Positions 1-11,436 are shown, numbered from the stretch's first letter. The stretch: 64,000 nucleotides of DNA from Hygrocybe punicea (GCA_963556145.1 OY744468.1:1550001-1614000), one strand, 5' to 3'. A program made the numbers and translations. The notes: a model not told the origin generated them from the sequence alone.

Positions 1-180
1 GGGACCGTTGTCTGGTTCAATTTTGGCCATTCATCTCTTGCGGGCACCTTTACTCAAGCATTTTGCAATCTACTTCTGCTCTGGATCTCGCAGAGTAATG
101 GAACCACTTTTTTCCATCCTTTCCGCTTCTCCTCATCTGATGGAGTTCATTTGGCACTACACGCTACATGCATAAAGTAA
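1..180 (+). other. Left flank with a short open frame running off the edge
   Basis: Frame 1 is open from the first base to a TAA at 178-180 (59 codons), and the last codons read into the inverted repeat that begins at 164. It has no start codon in the window and I recognise no domain. It may be the end of a gene cut by the inverted repeat, or chance. The corresponding sequence right of the repeat at 53631 is unrelated. Confidence 0.2.
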
Positions 181-619
181 TTTCAGGACTGCATAAATAC
201 ATTTCAAATATATATATAAATAACTAATTTGGAGGTCTCTAAAAGATGTTTTGAAATATATAATTTCAACAATTGTAAAAAATAGATATTTTGGGTCCAA
301 ATTATGTTTATTCAAATATTCTCTTTGGAAACTCTTAAAATAATTCATTTTTCTCCCTTTTTCTCATGTTCCAAAACTACAATGAAATTAGAAATTATTG
401 TAGTTTACCTATTTAATATTTTTCATCCTATTTGTATCCTTTATAAATTTCAATTTCTGGTAACAATAAATTTTTTATTTGTATTCCTCTTCTGCATCCC
501 AGAAATATCCTATAAATGTGGCAGAGAATATTATATTTGAGTACTGATTTCTGTGTACATAAATATGTAAATAAATTTTAATTTTTAGATGTTAGAAATC
601 TAATAACCAGTACTGGTCA

Positions 620-703
620 AGTACATGCCCAGTACATGCCCAGTACATGCCCAGTACATGCCCAGTACATGCCCAGTACATGTCCAGTATGTGCCCAGTA
701 CCC
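620..703. repeat. 11-bp minisatellite, left-arm copy
   Basis: The unit AGTACATGCCC is repeated head to tail: five perfect units (620-674), then two degenerate units and a partial one. It lies beside an acidic 62-codon frame on the minus strand (770-958) that has no recognisable domain and is probably not a gene. Confidence 0.9.
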
Positions 704-1113
704 AACCAATACTGGTCCAATGATCCTGCAGATTTATGATCCAGTGGATAATTATCCTCAAGATCATGATCATCTAGTGTCAGTCATGAAATCTCTCTCA
801 GCTTGTGTCCTTGCTTCTTCATTCTCTCCCTGGTGATGCTTAGCTCTCACCCAGCTTGTTGTTGTGTTTTTTTCTTGTTCTTCTACTTCCTCCTCATCCT
901 CCTCATCCTCCTCTCCTCTATCCACCTTTTCTGGCTCTTCGTAGCAAACCACACTCATTCTCTCATTTTGTAACTCAATATGTTAAGGGAATCGTTGTAT
1001 GGCTAGCGCTGATTTTACAAGCCGTGTGAACTTATTTTTATAAGCCGTGTGAAATCTTTTGTAGCTGTGGGAAAAACAAATTGTCTTCATCCAGGACACT
1101 TAGCCTCACCCCG

Positions 1114-1590
1114 TTTTTGACCACCCCCGGCCAGTCTACAGTCTACACCCCCCGCACCTCGTTCCTGTTGAAAATGAGCGGTCGGGGGGTGTCAGTACCT
1201 CACTCCCTGGCTGGCTGTGCAACCACCACCACCCCACCTTTTTCCAGAACCAGGACACCCCATCCCGCCCTGTTTTCAACCACCCCCGGCCAGTCTCCAC
1301 CCCCCGCACCTCGTTCCCATTGAGAACGAGCGGTTGGGGGGTGTCAATATCTCGCGTTCCAGCTTTCTGCCCAACCAGCACCACCCCCTGTTTTCATGCA
1401 CCAAATCACCCTGTCCCAGGCTGTTTTCGAGCACCCCCGCCCAGTCTCCACCCCTCATTGATGTTGAGAACGAGCAACCGGGGGGTCTCAAAGCTGTGCG
1501 TTCCAGCTTTCTGCCCAACCAGCACCACCCCACGTTTTCATCCACCAAATCACCCCGTCCCGCCCCATTTTTGACCACCCCCGGCTGGTA
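1114..1590. repeat. GC-rich tandem repeat, three units of about 144-159 bp
   Basis: Units begin at about 1114, 1273 and 1424, with a partial fourth from 1568. Each has a purine/pyrimidine-skewed stretch (GACCACCCCCGG), a CTCGTTC...GAACGAG inverted pair and runs of C or G. Long frames here are open on both strands only because stop codons are rare in this composition, so I do not call a gene. The region could form hairpins around the CTCGTTC/GAACGAG pair. Confidence 0.85.
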
Positions 1591-1854
1591 ACTTTAGGAA
1601 CGTTGCCATCTCTGCCCTCCAGAATGTCTTATTTTAGTTGCATATTGCAAGTGTATTCCTTCTCTTTAATCATTGAAAATAATCATCTTATTTTACTTCT
1701 CCCATCAGAATGGAAAGTTGCATCTGCCAACCAGCAGAAGTTTGTCAGAAGTGAACAGCTCCCATACTGTAAGTAACTCCCTAGCACAGCACAAGGCCTA
1801 GCACAGCACAAGGATTCATCTCCGCTTATCACAATTGTCCTGTCATTCCTCCAG

Positions 1855-2560
1855 TCAGCCGTGTTCCCAATGAACGACTTGTAGCCTGCCTCAACTCCAC
1901 CATCGATGAGATTTTCTCCAACTCTCACCAGGTCGCCCTCCGCCATCAGGCTCACACCATAGTTCAACAGCTTATCAGGGCTAACACAGTGACCGAGATG
2001 GTCCGTGGCCTCGAGATTGCATTCAAGCTTGATGTCAAAGCTCTCGAAGCCCTCGGAGGCTCTAAGTATACCACCATCTCCCCAGAGGACACCTCCACGC
2101 CGTCATCCACCCCATGTAGTCGGCGCACTCATTCGCACGCTGCGTCCCGAAACTCTGCCAGGTCTATTTCTTCCTCTCCTCCCATCTCTTCTTCCTCGGA
2201 CTCGAGCTCCCCCACTGCTTTCGATCAATCCAGTCCACGCCTCAATGGGCCTGTTCAATGTGTGTGAGGCCAAAATCCCCTTCCATGCCTATCGAGAGAC
2301 ACCTTCGCAATCGTCGTCTTCTCAATTCCAGATCCCATATAGGTCCTGTAACTCGACCCAACATTCAGGGCCAGAGGACGCCGGAATCTCTACCGCCACC
2401 GTTGGACGTGTTTGCCACTCATGTTACCACTAGCACCCCTGTGCATGTGGCCACCAGAGAAGTGAGCACAGAGCCCTCGACACCAATGTTACCGACTCTT
2501 CATACCGAAGCTTACGGCCGCGCACTTTGTCCAGGCTGTGCTCCATTACGACCGAACTGA
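1855..2560 (+). CDS. Hypothetical serine/proline-rich gene fragment in left arm
   Basis: From about 1855 a frame runs for about 137 codons (to 2267) after a plausible 3' splice site (CCTCCAG). It starts with an amphipathic helical part (ERLVACLNSTIDEIF, then HQAHTIVQQLIRANTVTEM) and continues into a serine/proline/threonine-rich tail. A GTGTGAGG...TTCCAG pair could splice it to the frame that ends at 2558-2560. I see no start codon at the 5' side and no known domain. The right-arm copy is at 51234-51939 and differs by a His/Arg change at 1954 and the base at 2099. It could be a real exon pair or a decayed gene. Confidence 0.35.
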
Positions 2561-2696
2561 GAACGGTTTGCAGCCATGGTATTGGTAAGGATATATTTTG
2601 GCCTCTTTAATTGGTAGCTATTTCTGATACCTTCGTTGCATATGCTTGTATTCTTATCGCTGCTGGTATGATGATCTCAAAAACGACTGCTTTTAT

Positions 2697-3110
2697 TTAC
2701 ACATTCATACAAGTCAAAAGTCTATCATACCATATAGCCTGCACCAGTTCTGAGTAGTCCGAATCCGTTAATGACAGGCTTTCTACTACTCTCAATAATA
2801 TCAAATCATTATCCTTTACAATCAGACTGGGAAATCTGGTATCTGTCGGATGCTGTTGGTCAGGCAACGGACAAAGGTGCCACCTTGGGAAACAACAAAC
2901 GTTGGGTAACATAAGGACCGCTTTCGGCGTAAGCGATTTGACTGCTTCTGTGGTGAGACTAGAGTCATAGAAATTTCGAGGCAGTTTCACCTTCGGTTGG
3001 CTCCTGGTGTTGACAGTCCTTGACTCGTAATGATGGGTCAAAGGTGCACTTCCGTGTTTCAGCATGCCGCCACCTGTGCCTTTGTCGTAGTTGCTGTCAA
3101 CAAAGTGCAT
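2697..3110 (-). pseudogene. Orphan terminal exon, inverted copy of the 50684-51097 exon
   Basis: The 137-codon frame is identical to the last exon of the gene at 44600-51097 (right side). It includes the KVKLPRNFYDSSL segment, which I recognise from a family of hypothetical agaricomycete proteins. Here the repeat ends at 3158, just inside the preceding intron, so the 3' splice site is kept but every upstream exon is missing. The copy cannot encode the normal protein. This asymmetry indicates that the right arm is the parent copy. Confidence 0.75.
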
Positions 3111-3435
3111 AATCTAGATATAAGTTAAAATGAGTGTTCAGCATTGTGAGTCAAGCAACATCAGCAAAACCTGTTTTTGAGTTATAGTGAATCGACATTT
3201 CCATAATAGTCATAGCACTCCCATAGCACTCATAGCAACAGCCCCCTTACATTGCACTCCATAGCGCCACAAAGCTTAAGTTGCACCTACATGATTCTCT
3301 CTACTAGTACAACACTTGCACTTATACGGTGCTCCAAAGTTTGCCTTCAAGTTCGTGAGTGTCGCCCTAGCTCACTTGCTGATTCCGATTCCGAGCCCAA
3401 CTCACCACCATGTTCCGCTCCTCCATCCCTTCCGT

Positions 3436-3607
3436 TGTAGTGGTTGTGCCTGACAGATCACATGACCAGTCCCTTAGTCAGTAGCCTTTCCGGATGTAGT
3501 AGTTAGTTGATCTTGTCCTATCCATCCCATCCACCCAGACCATTCTGTGCGATTCCGTCCCCGATCCTGAGAGGTCCCTCGGGACCACTCCACCGTGCAC
3601 CTCTACA
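3436..3607 (+). repeat. LTR-like dispersed repeat
   Basis: About 160 bp starting TGTAGTGGTTGTGCCTGACA and passing through GTGACCAGTCCCTTAGTCAG-type sequence, related to 59137-59294. It begins TG and can be ended at CTACA, and its first 40 bp resemble the start of the gypsy LTRs at 45.6 and 50.3 kb. It is probably a solo LTR or LTR fragment of a related gypsy family. I see no convincing target duplication. Confidence 0.6.
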
Positions 3608-4688
3608 CATTAGCAGTTTCTCGCATTTGCGCTTGGGGTGCCAGCACTACGACGACTCAGAGGACGAGGGCAACAACGATAACAGCAATGACTCACAGGC
3701 AGAGGTGCTAGACTGTCCACGGTTCGGTGCAGCAGTCACAACCAGCGCCCGTCAACTGCCTGGCGTCAACACTAAGGCGTCGCGACCAACAAACTGGCCT
3801 CGAAAAAGAGAAATGAAACAGCGGAGGATGGTGCACCCACCCCCACTGCCAAAAGTAAGCTTTTTTTTAACTTGTACACTGCTAACTACTACACAAGCCT
3901 CCAGCGCCCCCAACGACCACACCAATGCCCACGCCCATGCCAAAGTCAACAGCCACACCCGGCCCCACATTAACGCTGTCGCCAATGCCGTCGCCAGTGC
4001 ACCTGTGAACGTGAATGCCCGCGCCATCATCCACGGAAATGGAGGAGGACAAACGTCGACAATGAAGAACGGTGATCGGTGACAGCAACGGCAATGGTAA
4101 TGGCGAGGGGTGAGGAGGGATGCAGCGGGGTGTGGTGCACCCTTTCCACTGTGAAAGGTATATTTTTTGGTTATATCTATACACAGCTGCGACACGCCGT
4201 CACCACCAACCCCCTCAACCACCCAGTGGTCCAACGAACCAATGAACGCGACGGCGGCGGCGGCGGCAGTGCCGTGGGCCAATGACGGCGTCCCAGGTGA
4301 AGGTTCATGACCACCAACGATGGGCTGCACGTCTGCTTGCGCAACCATCTCATCCACGTCCGCAAAGTACTCGCACTATGATGGTGGATTTTTGATCTTG
4401 TTGGCGTGAGTGGTAGATCATGTGCATGGGGAACGCCATGGGCAAGTTTTGCCCCCCCTGAACAACACTTCGTGAATATGCTCCACCACGTCAATAGACG
4501 TCGGCGCTGCATTCGCGAGGTCAAGGGGGGTGGGGCACCTTGCTACCAACGTGCGCCCGCACCCACAAACCCAAAATGAACCTCGGACAGCGTATGGATG
4601 CATTGTGTAAGGCTGTATCTGTACAATCTGTACTAGTATGTTTTGAATGGCAGTATTTATTATTGCACGAGAGTTGCATTTATAATGG
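3608..4688. other. GC-rich interval without a supported gene
   Basis: Frames up to 201 codons are open on both strands because the DNA is GC-rich and periodic (repeats of CCAATGCC and of GCGGCGG at 4250-4265). The translations are low-complexity Ala/Val/His/Asn strings with no domain, so I treat them as non-coding. Confidence 0.5.
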
Positions 4689-5064
4689 TCAATGTCCGTG
4701 ACAAACTGATCGTCCTTCCATTTGGCGTCTTCGTATTGTAGGTACAGAACCTCCTCCCTCCTTTAGATCATCGCATGTACCCTTTCTCCTTACCACTCTC
4801 GCAGAGTCTCCTGATGATATCCTCGCCCGTATCCATGCTCGGATTGACAACCGTCGCCGCCAAAACCTCGCCGTGAGGTTTGCCGTTCTTCTGGACAACC
4901 ACGCTATATTTTCCGTCGTTGTGGAACTGGCCTTGGTTGATACGGTATCTGAGTCGTTCATCGTGTTTCGGAACGTGGGGAGGGAAAATACGGGCGCCCA
5001 CCGCCGCCTTGCCTTTGAGCAGCTTTTCCAAGTTTCGGCACGCCTCGAAAAAGGTGTGTAACAT
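4689..5064 (-). CDS. Possible hypothetical protein fragment
   Basis: A minus-strand frame (98 codons, start at 5064, stop at 4768) has ordinary amino-acid composition, with segments such as KHDERLRYRINQGQFH and a charged C-terminus. Sequence downstream to 4689 could add an exon. No domain is recognised, and opposite-strand frames of similar length exist, so support is weak. Confidence 0.2.
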
Positions 5065-5489
5065 TTTCTGGAAAAGTTAAGTGGTATAGTTGTGACGGTC
5101 TGTCTCTGCGCTCACCTTCATTGATGTTTGTTGTTGGGGGTGGGAAGTGTTCTGGGTGGAAAGTGTTGGGAGTGGGAAGTATTGCGAGAGCGGTTGTCAC
5201 GCGTGGAAAGTGTTGGGAGTGGAAAGTGTCGCGAGAGCGGTTGTCACGCGTTCCTAATCTGTCTTGCCTTTCTCAGTCCCTTCCTCTACTATCTCTCTCC
5301 ATGCCTCCTTTATGGCGATCATTGTGTTCTAGCTGTTCGAGCCCGCTGTTATTGCGGAGTAATGCTACATCTAAGTCAAGCGGATATGTGAGTCTGGGTA
5401 TGGGGGCGATCACGGTGAGCAGAATTGATTTGTTGAGAGCCTGATGCACAGTGACCAGTGGTCCGCTAGTAGATGCGTGAGATGTTTTA

Positions 5490-5589
5490 CAGCTGTTTTC
5501 ATAGCTATGCAGAATTTGAGAAAAAAATCAAGGTGGCGCAACTCCGCTGCCGTCTAAGCCAAACTCCTAGATACGCTGAGTTACAACTT
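5490..5589 (+). repeat. Left TIR of the mariner-type element
   Basis: This 100-bp arm ends at TTACAACTT, 15 bp before the transposase start codon, so the promoter is probably inside the TIR. It pairs with 8341-8440 with a single A/G mismatch. Confidence 0.93.
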
Positions 5590-5604
5590 ACATTTCAACA
5601 CTCT

Positions 5605-6661
5605 ATGCCCACTCGCACCGTCTCCAAAGACCTCAAGGAGCGGATCCCAACCCTCTACTGCCGTGGTTACACGGCCAAGGAGATCTGTGATCTTCTTGGT
5701 GTCCGCAAGTCACTGGTTTACAAAACTCTCCAGTACCATCGGATCTATGGCCTCACATACAACCCTCATGCCCAACCAACTGCACGTCGATGCATCCTCA
5801 CACCTCTCGACATTGGTTTCATTCGTTTACTCTGTTCCCTTCACCACACGCTGTACCTCGATGAACTCCAACTCGAACTCCAAGTCCAACGCAACGTGTT
5901 TGTATCCCTCTCGACTATCATGTGCACCCTTCGCCGGCTCCACTTCTCAAACAAGCACGTATCCATTCAAGCCCTCGAAAGGAATGACCTCCAACGGGCC
6001 ATATTCATGAATCAGATTAGGGCTGCAGTGCCAGACCCTGCCATGTTGATGTTCACCGATGAGAGCGCCATGAATAATTGAGCCCACAGCAGGCGATATG
6101 GTTGGTCATTGGTTGGGACTAGGTGTGTTCAACGACAGGCCTTTGTACGTGGACAATGGTATTCCATCCTGCCGGTCCTCACGCTGGATGGGATCATCGC
6201 GTTTGATCTCATTGAGGGCTCAGTGACTGGAGAGCGGTTCGTTCGCTTCCTTCGCGAGATGGTTGTATGTTTTTTCTTTCATGTCTTCTACTGTACAAAC
6301 GCTGATGCCTTTATACAGATACCTCTCACCAATCCATATCCCGGGCCACGGAGTGTTCTAGTCCTTGATAACTGCAACATCCACCACGCGGAAGAGGTCA
6401 GAGAGCTCGTGGAGGTTGAAGCAGGTAAAGTCTTCCCTTTTGTGTGAAGTTGATACTAACATGTGTCTTCTAGGCTGCCAAATAATATATCTGCCCCCAT
6501 ACTCCCCCGACTACAACCCCATTGAACTCGCCTTCTCATCAATCAAGTCTTACCTCCGCCGTCATACACATGACCATGGCCTTTTCACTGTTGTTAGCGC
6601 AATAGATACTATAACGCTGGAGAAGGCTGCAGGATGGTTTCGGTCGTCTGGTTACATGTAA
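5605..6661 (+). pseudogene. IS630/Tc1/mariner-type DDE transposase with in-frame TGA
   Basis: The start ATG at 5605 opens an N-terminal helix-turn-helix region (TAKEICDLLGVRKSLVYKTL). The DDE domain follows: first Asp in MFTDES, second Asp in VLVLDNCNIHH, and the Glu in YSPDYNPIELAFSSIK. Two introns fit splicing, 6265-6318 and 6425-6473, and the stop is at 6659-6661. An in-frame TGA (6079-6081) lies right after DESAMNN, where the frame continues AHSRRYGWSLVGTRC. An Arg codon CGA would be expected there, so this is a C-to-T nonsense mutation. Otherwise the gene looks full length. It would cut and paste the element at TA sites. Confidence 0.9.
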
Positions 6662-6804
6662 TTTTCACTTCGCTAGCTTTTTTTTTGTATGTCTTTTGTA
6701 GTTGTCACACAATCTCATTGTATCCAAGTGGGGCAAAATAACTGTATAATATTGGCGTGCGAATGCGCGCAAAGTCCTTGAGATACCGTAGCTATGTGTA
6801 ATTA

Positions 6805-8310
6805 CTATGTAGGCCATGCATTGTCATCTTCTCCCCTTGGCGGAGCATGGAAACCCAGTGGTATGGGGACGAGGCTCTTGAGCTGCACATAGTAATACGA
6901 TGTAAGGCGGTCATCTCTTGTCTGATCACCAGGGGTCATCATGGGTCCAAACCAGGTACAACATCCGCCATCCTCCCAATTGATCTCATACCGGACAATG
7001 TCGTCCTGGGGTGGTGAAGGAACACGAGCGGCTGGACGGGGTGCTGGTTGATCAGACCTCATGGTTAGACGCCTCCTCTTCTCATTCCGTTTCCAGCTAG
7101 CGCAACCTGCTATCAAACGCATTGCGTCTCCTTTTGACATCCCATACTCTGTGAGGTCAGAGACTGCGAGGGAACCAATGATGTCCGGCCCATAATCTTC
7201 ATGACTCAGGGCAGCCTCGTATTCGCACGCCGATGGCACTCCAAGGTGATCTTGGGCATAAACAAGGTATTTGTGGAGATCACCGTATTCTGGTTTGACA
7301 GGCGACGAGAATGGAGATAATTTGAGAGAGTGCTTGCGCTTGGGAGTGGAGGGCTTGGGGGCCATCGCACCCACAACTGTGGTCATCAATTGCGCGAAGA
7401 CAGCGAACTGATTGTTTGGATCTACAGCTGGCAGTGCCGTCTTTGCCTTCTGTCGGGCTGGTAATAAGCTAGCGCCGCGATTTGCCAGATCGAAAGCCAC
7501 TGTGTTGGGGGGGAGCAGAATGGTAGTTTTTCCCTCGTGCTGTATGAAGATTAGCTACATTTGTTGCATAATTTAGAGAACATACCAGGGCAATGGCCCA
7601 CTGATGCATCATGAACGGAGTAAGCGGGAGTTCAGTGTTGTCCGCACAGATGAATACATAGTGTCCTGGATTATTGTCGTTCCCATACTGCTTTTCAAGC
7701 ATGCTGCGAAACTGCGCCAATGAAAGGTCTAAGGATGTAGCGCCTTCTGGTGTAGCTGCTGGGTCCGGAGCTTGTACGCTGTCATTGTCAACCACAACAT
7801 CAGGCTGTGCAAAAACAGCGTCAGATAGATCCAAACGGCATGCCAGTACTTACATCGATAGGGCATTTCTTTTTCACATCGTCAATGTCAATGATGATAT
7901 TCACTTTGCTGTACCGATTCTCATTGATTTTTGTTATGAATTCTTTGTATTCAGACTCCTTCTCCACATCAAGTGCATCCGCTTTTCTGAGAATAAGGTC
8001 AACTAAGTTTGTAGAAGAGAAAAGAAAATATCTACGGTCGACCAGGATGATAATATTTGAACTTGTAGCGTTGCTGATCTGACACCTTCCACTTTGTTTC
8101 GCCAAACCGCGTTAGCATAGCTCGCATAAAATGAACATAATTGTCTGCTAAACAAGCAAACACGAGTTCTTTGCTGTGTACATCACGCTTGGACTTGATG
8201 GCAGGTTGCTTGCCAATCTTGGGAATAGCCAGCATATGTCGAATGAGTTGTAGTGAGAGATTAGCGCAGAATTTGTCTGATTCATCGTCGGACGAGTCAG
8301 AGTCGACCAT
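6805..8310 (-). CDS. Passenger gene of the mariner element, SAM-like C-terminal region
   Basis: The start ATG is at 8310, just inside the right TIR (8341). Exons join through GT..AG introns: one of about 40 nt near 8020-8060, which is doubtful because it is short; one from 7850 down to about 7806; and one ending before HEGKTTILLPP. The protein begins acidic (MVDSDSSDDESD), has a helical segment ending KWKVSDQQRYKFKYY, a beta-rich middle (SKVNIIIDIDDV), an ICADNTELPLTPFMMHQW segment and a C-terminal helical part (ALSHEDYGPDIIGSLAVSDL, then GMSKGDAMRLI) resembling a SAM domain. It ends in a WEDGGCCTWFGPMM segment. I recognise this as an expanded hypothetical agaricomycete family without assigned function. 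Its place between intact TIRs suggests a role in, or carriage by, the transposon. Confidence 0.75.
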
Positions 8311-8340
8311 GGTGATAGGATACGAAAATGGGAATATTTC

Positions 8341-8440
8341 AAGTTGTAACTCAGCGTATCTAGGAGTTCGGCTTAGACGGCAGCGGAGTTGCGCCACCTT
8401 GATTTTTTTCTCAAATTCTGCATAGCTATGAAAACAGCTG
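8341..8440 (-). repeat. Right TIR of the mariner-type element
   Basis: Reverse complement of 5490-5589 apart from one base. It is followed by TA (8441-8442). Confidence 0.93.
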
Positions 8441-8955
8441 TAAGAGTGTTTCAACGAGGCAGCCCACACAACTTGGACTGCCGATGTCGCGGGTGTTTTC
8501 TCGCCCAGGCGAGGAATTGATCCATTAACTTTAGGAAAGCTGTTGCTCGGCGACTGTGTCGCAGAGTAGTTCAGCCATACCTGGCCACGATCTTGGCTAC
8601 TAGTCGTCGACATTTGGGAAATTCTTCAGTAAAATGGGCATATGAAGGTTGCTTGCATGTCAGGCCCTCTGACTTCAGATCCTAAAAATATCCTCTTCAG
8701 CTCCTAAACCTACAGTAGAATCAGCTCACACTATAAGCATTCTCCAGGGACTTCTGGATTTTGTTGAGCAACTCTATGGTCATGACCATCTAAATATTTT
8801 TCAACGAGTGGCATGGCAGTGGGCAGATTGAAACAATTCACTATGATTACAAGGGATTGATGTATGTCAATCCATACAAATGGCAAGCTGCCCAGACTGC
8901 GTGTCTACGCAATGAACAACTGTAAATGCTATCAATGATAGTATAGCCATAGTAA

Positions 8956-9279
8956 TCATGATTCAAAAGACTGACCACCATCTGAATTTACAGCTACATG
9001 TGCCAGACTAGGAGCAACATTTTCAGGCGACAGGACATCCTTATGACTGGCCTTACTTATGACCCAATGAACACGAGAAATATATATTTCAGCCATCTGA
9101 AGCTTCTTCTCAGCTTTCTTCGCCTTCATGTTACAAATTTTGGCTTGCAGTTTTGCCTCTCGAAATCTGGAATTGGCAAGCTCCCTTTCAAGCTGAAGAG
9201 TATTCCATTTGGAAGTCGCAGCCTCCAGTATGCGTATTGCACCTTCCTGAGTTGCCGGAGTGGGGATATTCTGTGACAC
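8956..9279 (-). CDS. Small coiled-coil protein, hypothetical
   Basis: The 107-residue frame starts MSQNIPTPATQEGA and has a long charged helix (LQLERELANSRFREAKLQAK, then MKAKKAEKKLQMAEIYISRV) that should form a coiled coil. A proline/serine-rich frame upstream (9288-9581) may be its first exon. No domain gives a function. I see nothing convincing between the mariner element (8440) and this gene. Confidence 0.45.
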   Translation of the reverse strand: MSQNIPTPATQEGAIRILEAATSKWNTLQLERELANSRFREAKLQAKICNMKAKKAEKKLQMAEIYISRVHWVISKASHKDVLSPENVAPSLAHVAVNSDGGQSFES

Positions 9280-9581
9280 TCAACCAATTACTGGGACAGA
9301 CTAGGGCGATTGAGGAAAATATACTCCAAACACAGGTACCGAGGTACCCACATCTGATTCCACCGAAGAACTTTCAAATGAGCAATCGGAGTGGATTGAC
9401 GGAGCAGGAGAATTATAGGCGGAGGAACTGGAGGGTACAGCTTTGTGATGAGTGAAGAAGGATCTAAAGGAATGGGATTATTCAGTTCACAATTGGTGGT
9501 TGCCAGTGGGCTGGAGAGAGTTGGGGGGGTAGATGTCAGAGGGACAGAAGAAGAGAATTCAAGTTGGTACCATGGCATCAC

Positions 9582-9699
9582 AAGTCCAAGCAGAGATCAA
9601 ATATGAGTCTCCGCAGCGAACTGACTCGGTTACTGCCTCGATCTCAATATACATGCGAGTCAATGCGTCAACAAATATATTTGATCTCTGCTTGGACTT
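9582..9699. repeat. Perfect 23-bp inverted repeat (hairpin)
   Basis: 9582-9604 (AAGTCCAAGCAGAGATCAAA plus TAT) is exactly complementary to 9677-9699, with a 72-base spacer. The transcript would fold into a long stem. It could be a MITE remnant or a small-RNA precursor; there are no flanking duplications. Confidence 0.75.
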
Positions 9700-11404
9700 T
9701 GGCTTTTTTAAAAAAAAATTTGTCCTTGACCACTCTCACCATCGATGCTCAGTACCTGGGTTGCTGGGCGTGCGTAACTCTGCAGAACAATCTGCAGACA
9801 GGTGCACATAAGGCGCCAGGTACACTAACATCAATATTAATATTGCGTTCGCCGCTTGCAAAAACTTTGTTGCAAATGCCTCTTCAACGATATCGATGTT
9901 TCGCAGCAGAGTTCGGACTCGGTATAGCAGTGTGTAATTTACACAAACTTCTATCTTGTGATCCCACTTGCAATTGTAGGCTTAGGATACTGTATGCTGG
10001 TCCAACTGAGTTCTCTATTTCAACGTCACTCTGGCTCCGCCATTGCGAAGGCGTCATGCTACAGTGATTAATGCAAGATGTCCCTTTCACGTGTCGGCGT
10101 CACATAACGTATGTATCTTGACCATTAATGTTTATGAGCCTGATGTCTCACTGCTGTCCGATGTAACATCAGTGCGTATAGTCGTACATTATTATTTCCT
10201 TCTTACTCTAATAAAAAAAATTACTGAAAAGCATACGTGGCTGCCTTTGCTTGTAATGTTACTAAGCGAGGGTGTAGGACCACAGGACCACAAATTTAAA
10301 CGACCTGGTACCTGATCATGCCTACGTATATATATGTTAGAACATGACTGACTCAAGCTTAGGGATATTGCTTAGCCTTATGCTTGCTTCCCATCCTACC
10401 TATCCAACTATGTCTGAGGATGAAGATCAGCATGTGTCACAGTCCGGCTAACTTCGATAGCGTCAGGATGATGCCCTGCAACTTGGCCCCCGAAAGAAAC
10501 CATATTTGAATTTTGTCTTTCTGCCTATCCATGCCATCGAGTAGCGATCCCATTGCCAGCGACCCTCTCGTACATCACAGACAACATTTCGGTCGAACAG
10601 GGCATGCATTATGCAACATCCGTACTTTGCTGAAGAATGGACTTCTCTGCATAAACGAGCTTGCGAATAACAGTTATAGTACCTTCAAAGCTCAGTATGT
10701 GTCTTATTTTGGATCTCCGTCCATTTGGTTCGTTTACTGAGCCGATAGCAGCAGGGAAGAACAATTTCTTCTTCGGACGATTCCTGGGCACGAGAACCAC
10801 CTTTTGGCAAGCTCAGAAAAAAGGTTCGTCTAATTGCCAATTTGGTAGGTTGAGCTTCGACCCACGTGCACAGTCAAAAGTCTAATCCACTCTCCCAATC
10901 CATCAACATATGGATTCAAAAGGGGGTCTCCAGTGCGAGATCCAATGATACGGAAAGTTCGAAGGGCGTTGTCATTGACTGGATCACTCCCAAAGGGCAA
11001 CCCCTCAATCACATGTGCTTTTCCACCACCCATTCACCTCCCAACTCACCTCCCGCCACACTCCCACTCCCCACCACCTCAACACCTCAACAACGATGGA
11101 AATGAGGAGGAGGACGACGATGGCGACGATTGAAGCAGAGACCACCACCCTGGACGTCCTCAAAGCCGCACAGGAGCGTGCCCGACTTTTTCAACCAACG
11201 ACCTCGAACGTTGAAACCAGTGGCGGAGGGCTTGGTGCACAGCAACGAACACGACGAAGGCAACATGGAGGGTCGCCACCGGTGATGGTGTGGTTAACGG
11301 CGGTGGTGTCGTCGAGATATCACCATCGCAACCACCCTAGTCGCCACCCTCGCACAACTCAATGGCACGACCTATCTGGACCACGAAAACCATGGAATGG
11401 ATGA
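9700..11404. other. No supported gene
   Basis: Only short frames with no recognisable domain occur. The part from 10830 to 11400 is GC- and CA-rich with trinucleotide-like GAGGAGGAC and ACCACCACC strings. The Helitron 3' end at 11405 was inserted next to A11404. Confidence 0.5.
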
Positions 11405-11436
11405 CTAGTGGGGTGTGGGCCATTGCTTTGCATGGC
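11405..11436 (-). other. Helitron 3' terminus: hairpin and CTAG
   Basis: On the plus strand, CTAG (11405-11408), a 10-nt gap and then GCCATTGCTTTGCATGGC (11419-11436), which folds as a stem of seven pairs with one bulged T and a 3-nt loop. On the minus strand the order is hairpin, 10 nt, CTAG, T: the canonical Helitron 3' end. Confidence 0.85.

Larger units (their letters stand above)
164..3158. repeat. Left arm of the 2,995-bp inverted repeat
   Basis: This arm is the reverse complement of 50636-53630. Differences seen are at 190, 215, 1954 and 2099, so identity is about 99.9%. It contains an AT-rich outer part (164-600), an 11-bp minisatellite, a GC-rich tandem repeat, an exon-like serine/proline-rich frame and the terminal exon of a gene whose upstream exons exist only next to the right arm. 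The outer edge is at CTACATGC and the inner edge at CAAGCAA. Such high identity means recent duplication or ongoing gene conversion. Confidence 0.95.
5490..8440 (+). mobile_element. Complete Tc1/mariner-superfamily element, 2,951 bp, with passenger gene
   Basis: The ends are 100-bp terminal inverted repeats with one mismatch that start CAGCTGTTTTCATAGC. A TA target duplication flanks the element (5488-5489 and 8441-8442). The plus strand encodes a DDE transposase (5605-6661), and the minus strand encodes an unrelated multi-exon gene (6805-8310) whose reading frame survives splicing. A second gene is unusual for this superfamily. The transposase carries one nonsense codon, so the copy is probably not autonomous, but the almost identical TIRs indicate recent movement. 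Confidence 0.92.

Noticed and set aside
1081..1591. Several overlapping frames of 80-124 codons on both strands
   Set aside because: They are open only because the tandem repeat is C/G-skewed and poor in stop codons. Identical frames appear in the right arm, and the translations are Pro/Thr/Ser strings without a domain.
3507..4357. 191- and 201-codon frames on opposite strands
   Set aside because: Mutually overlapping, Ala/Val/His/Asn-rich low complexity caused by GC-rich repeats; no conserved segment.
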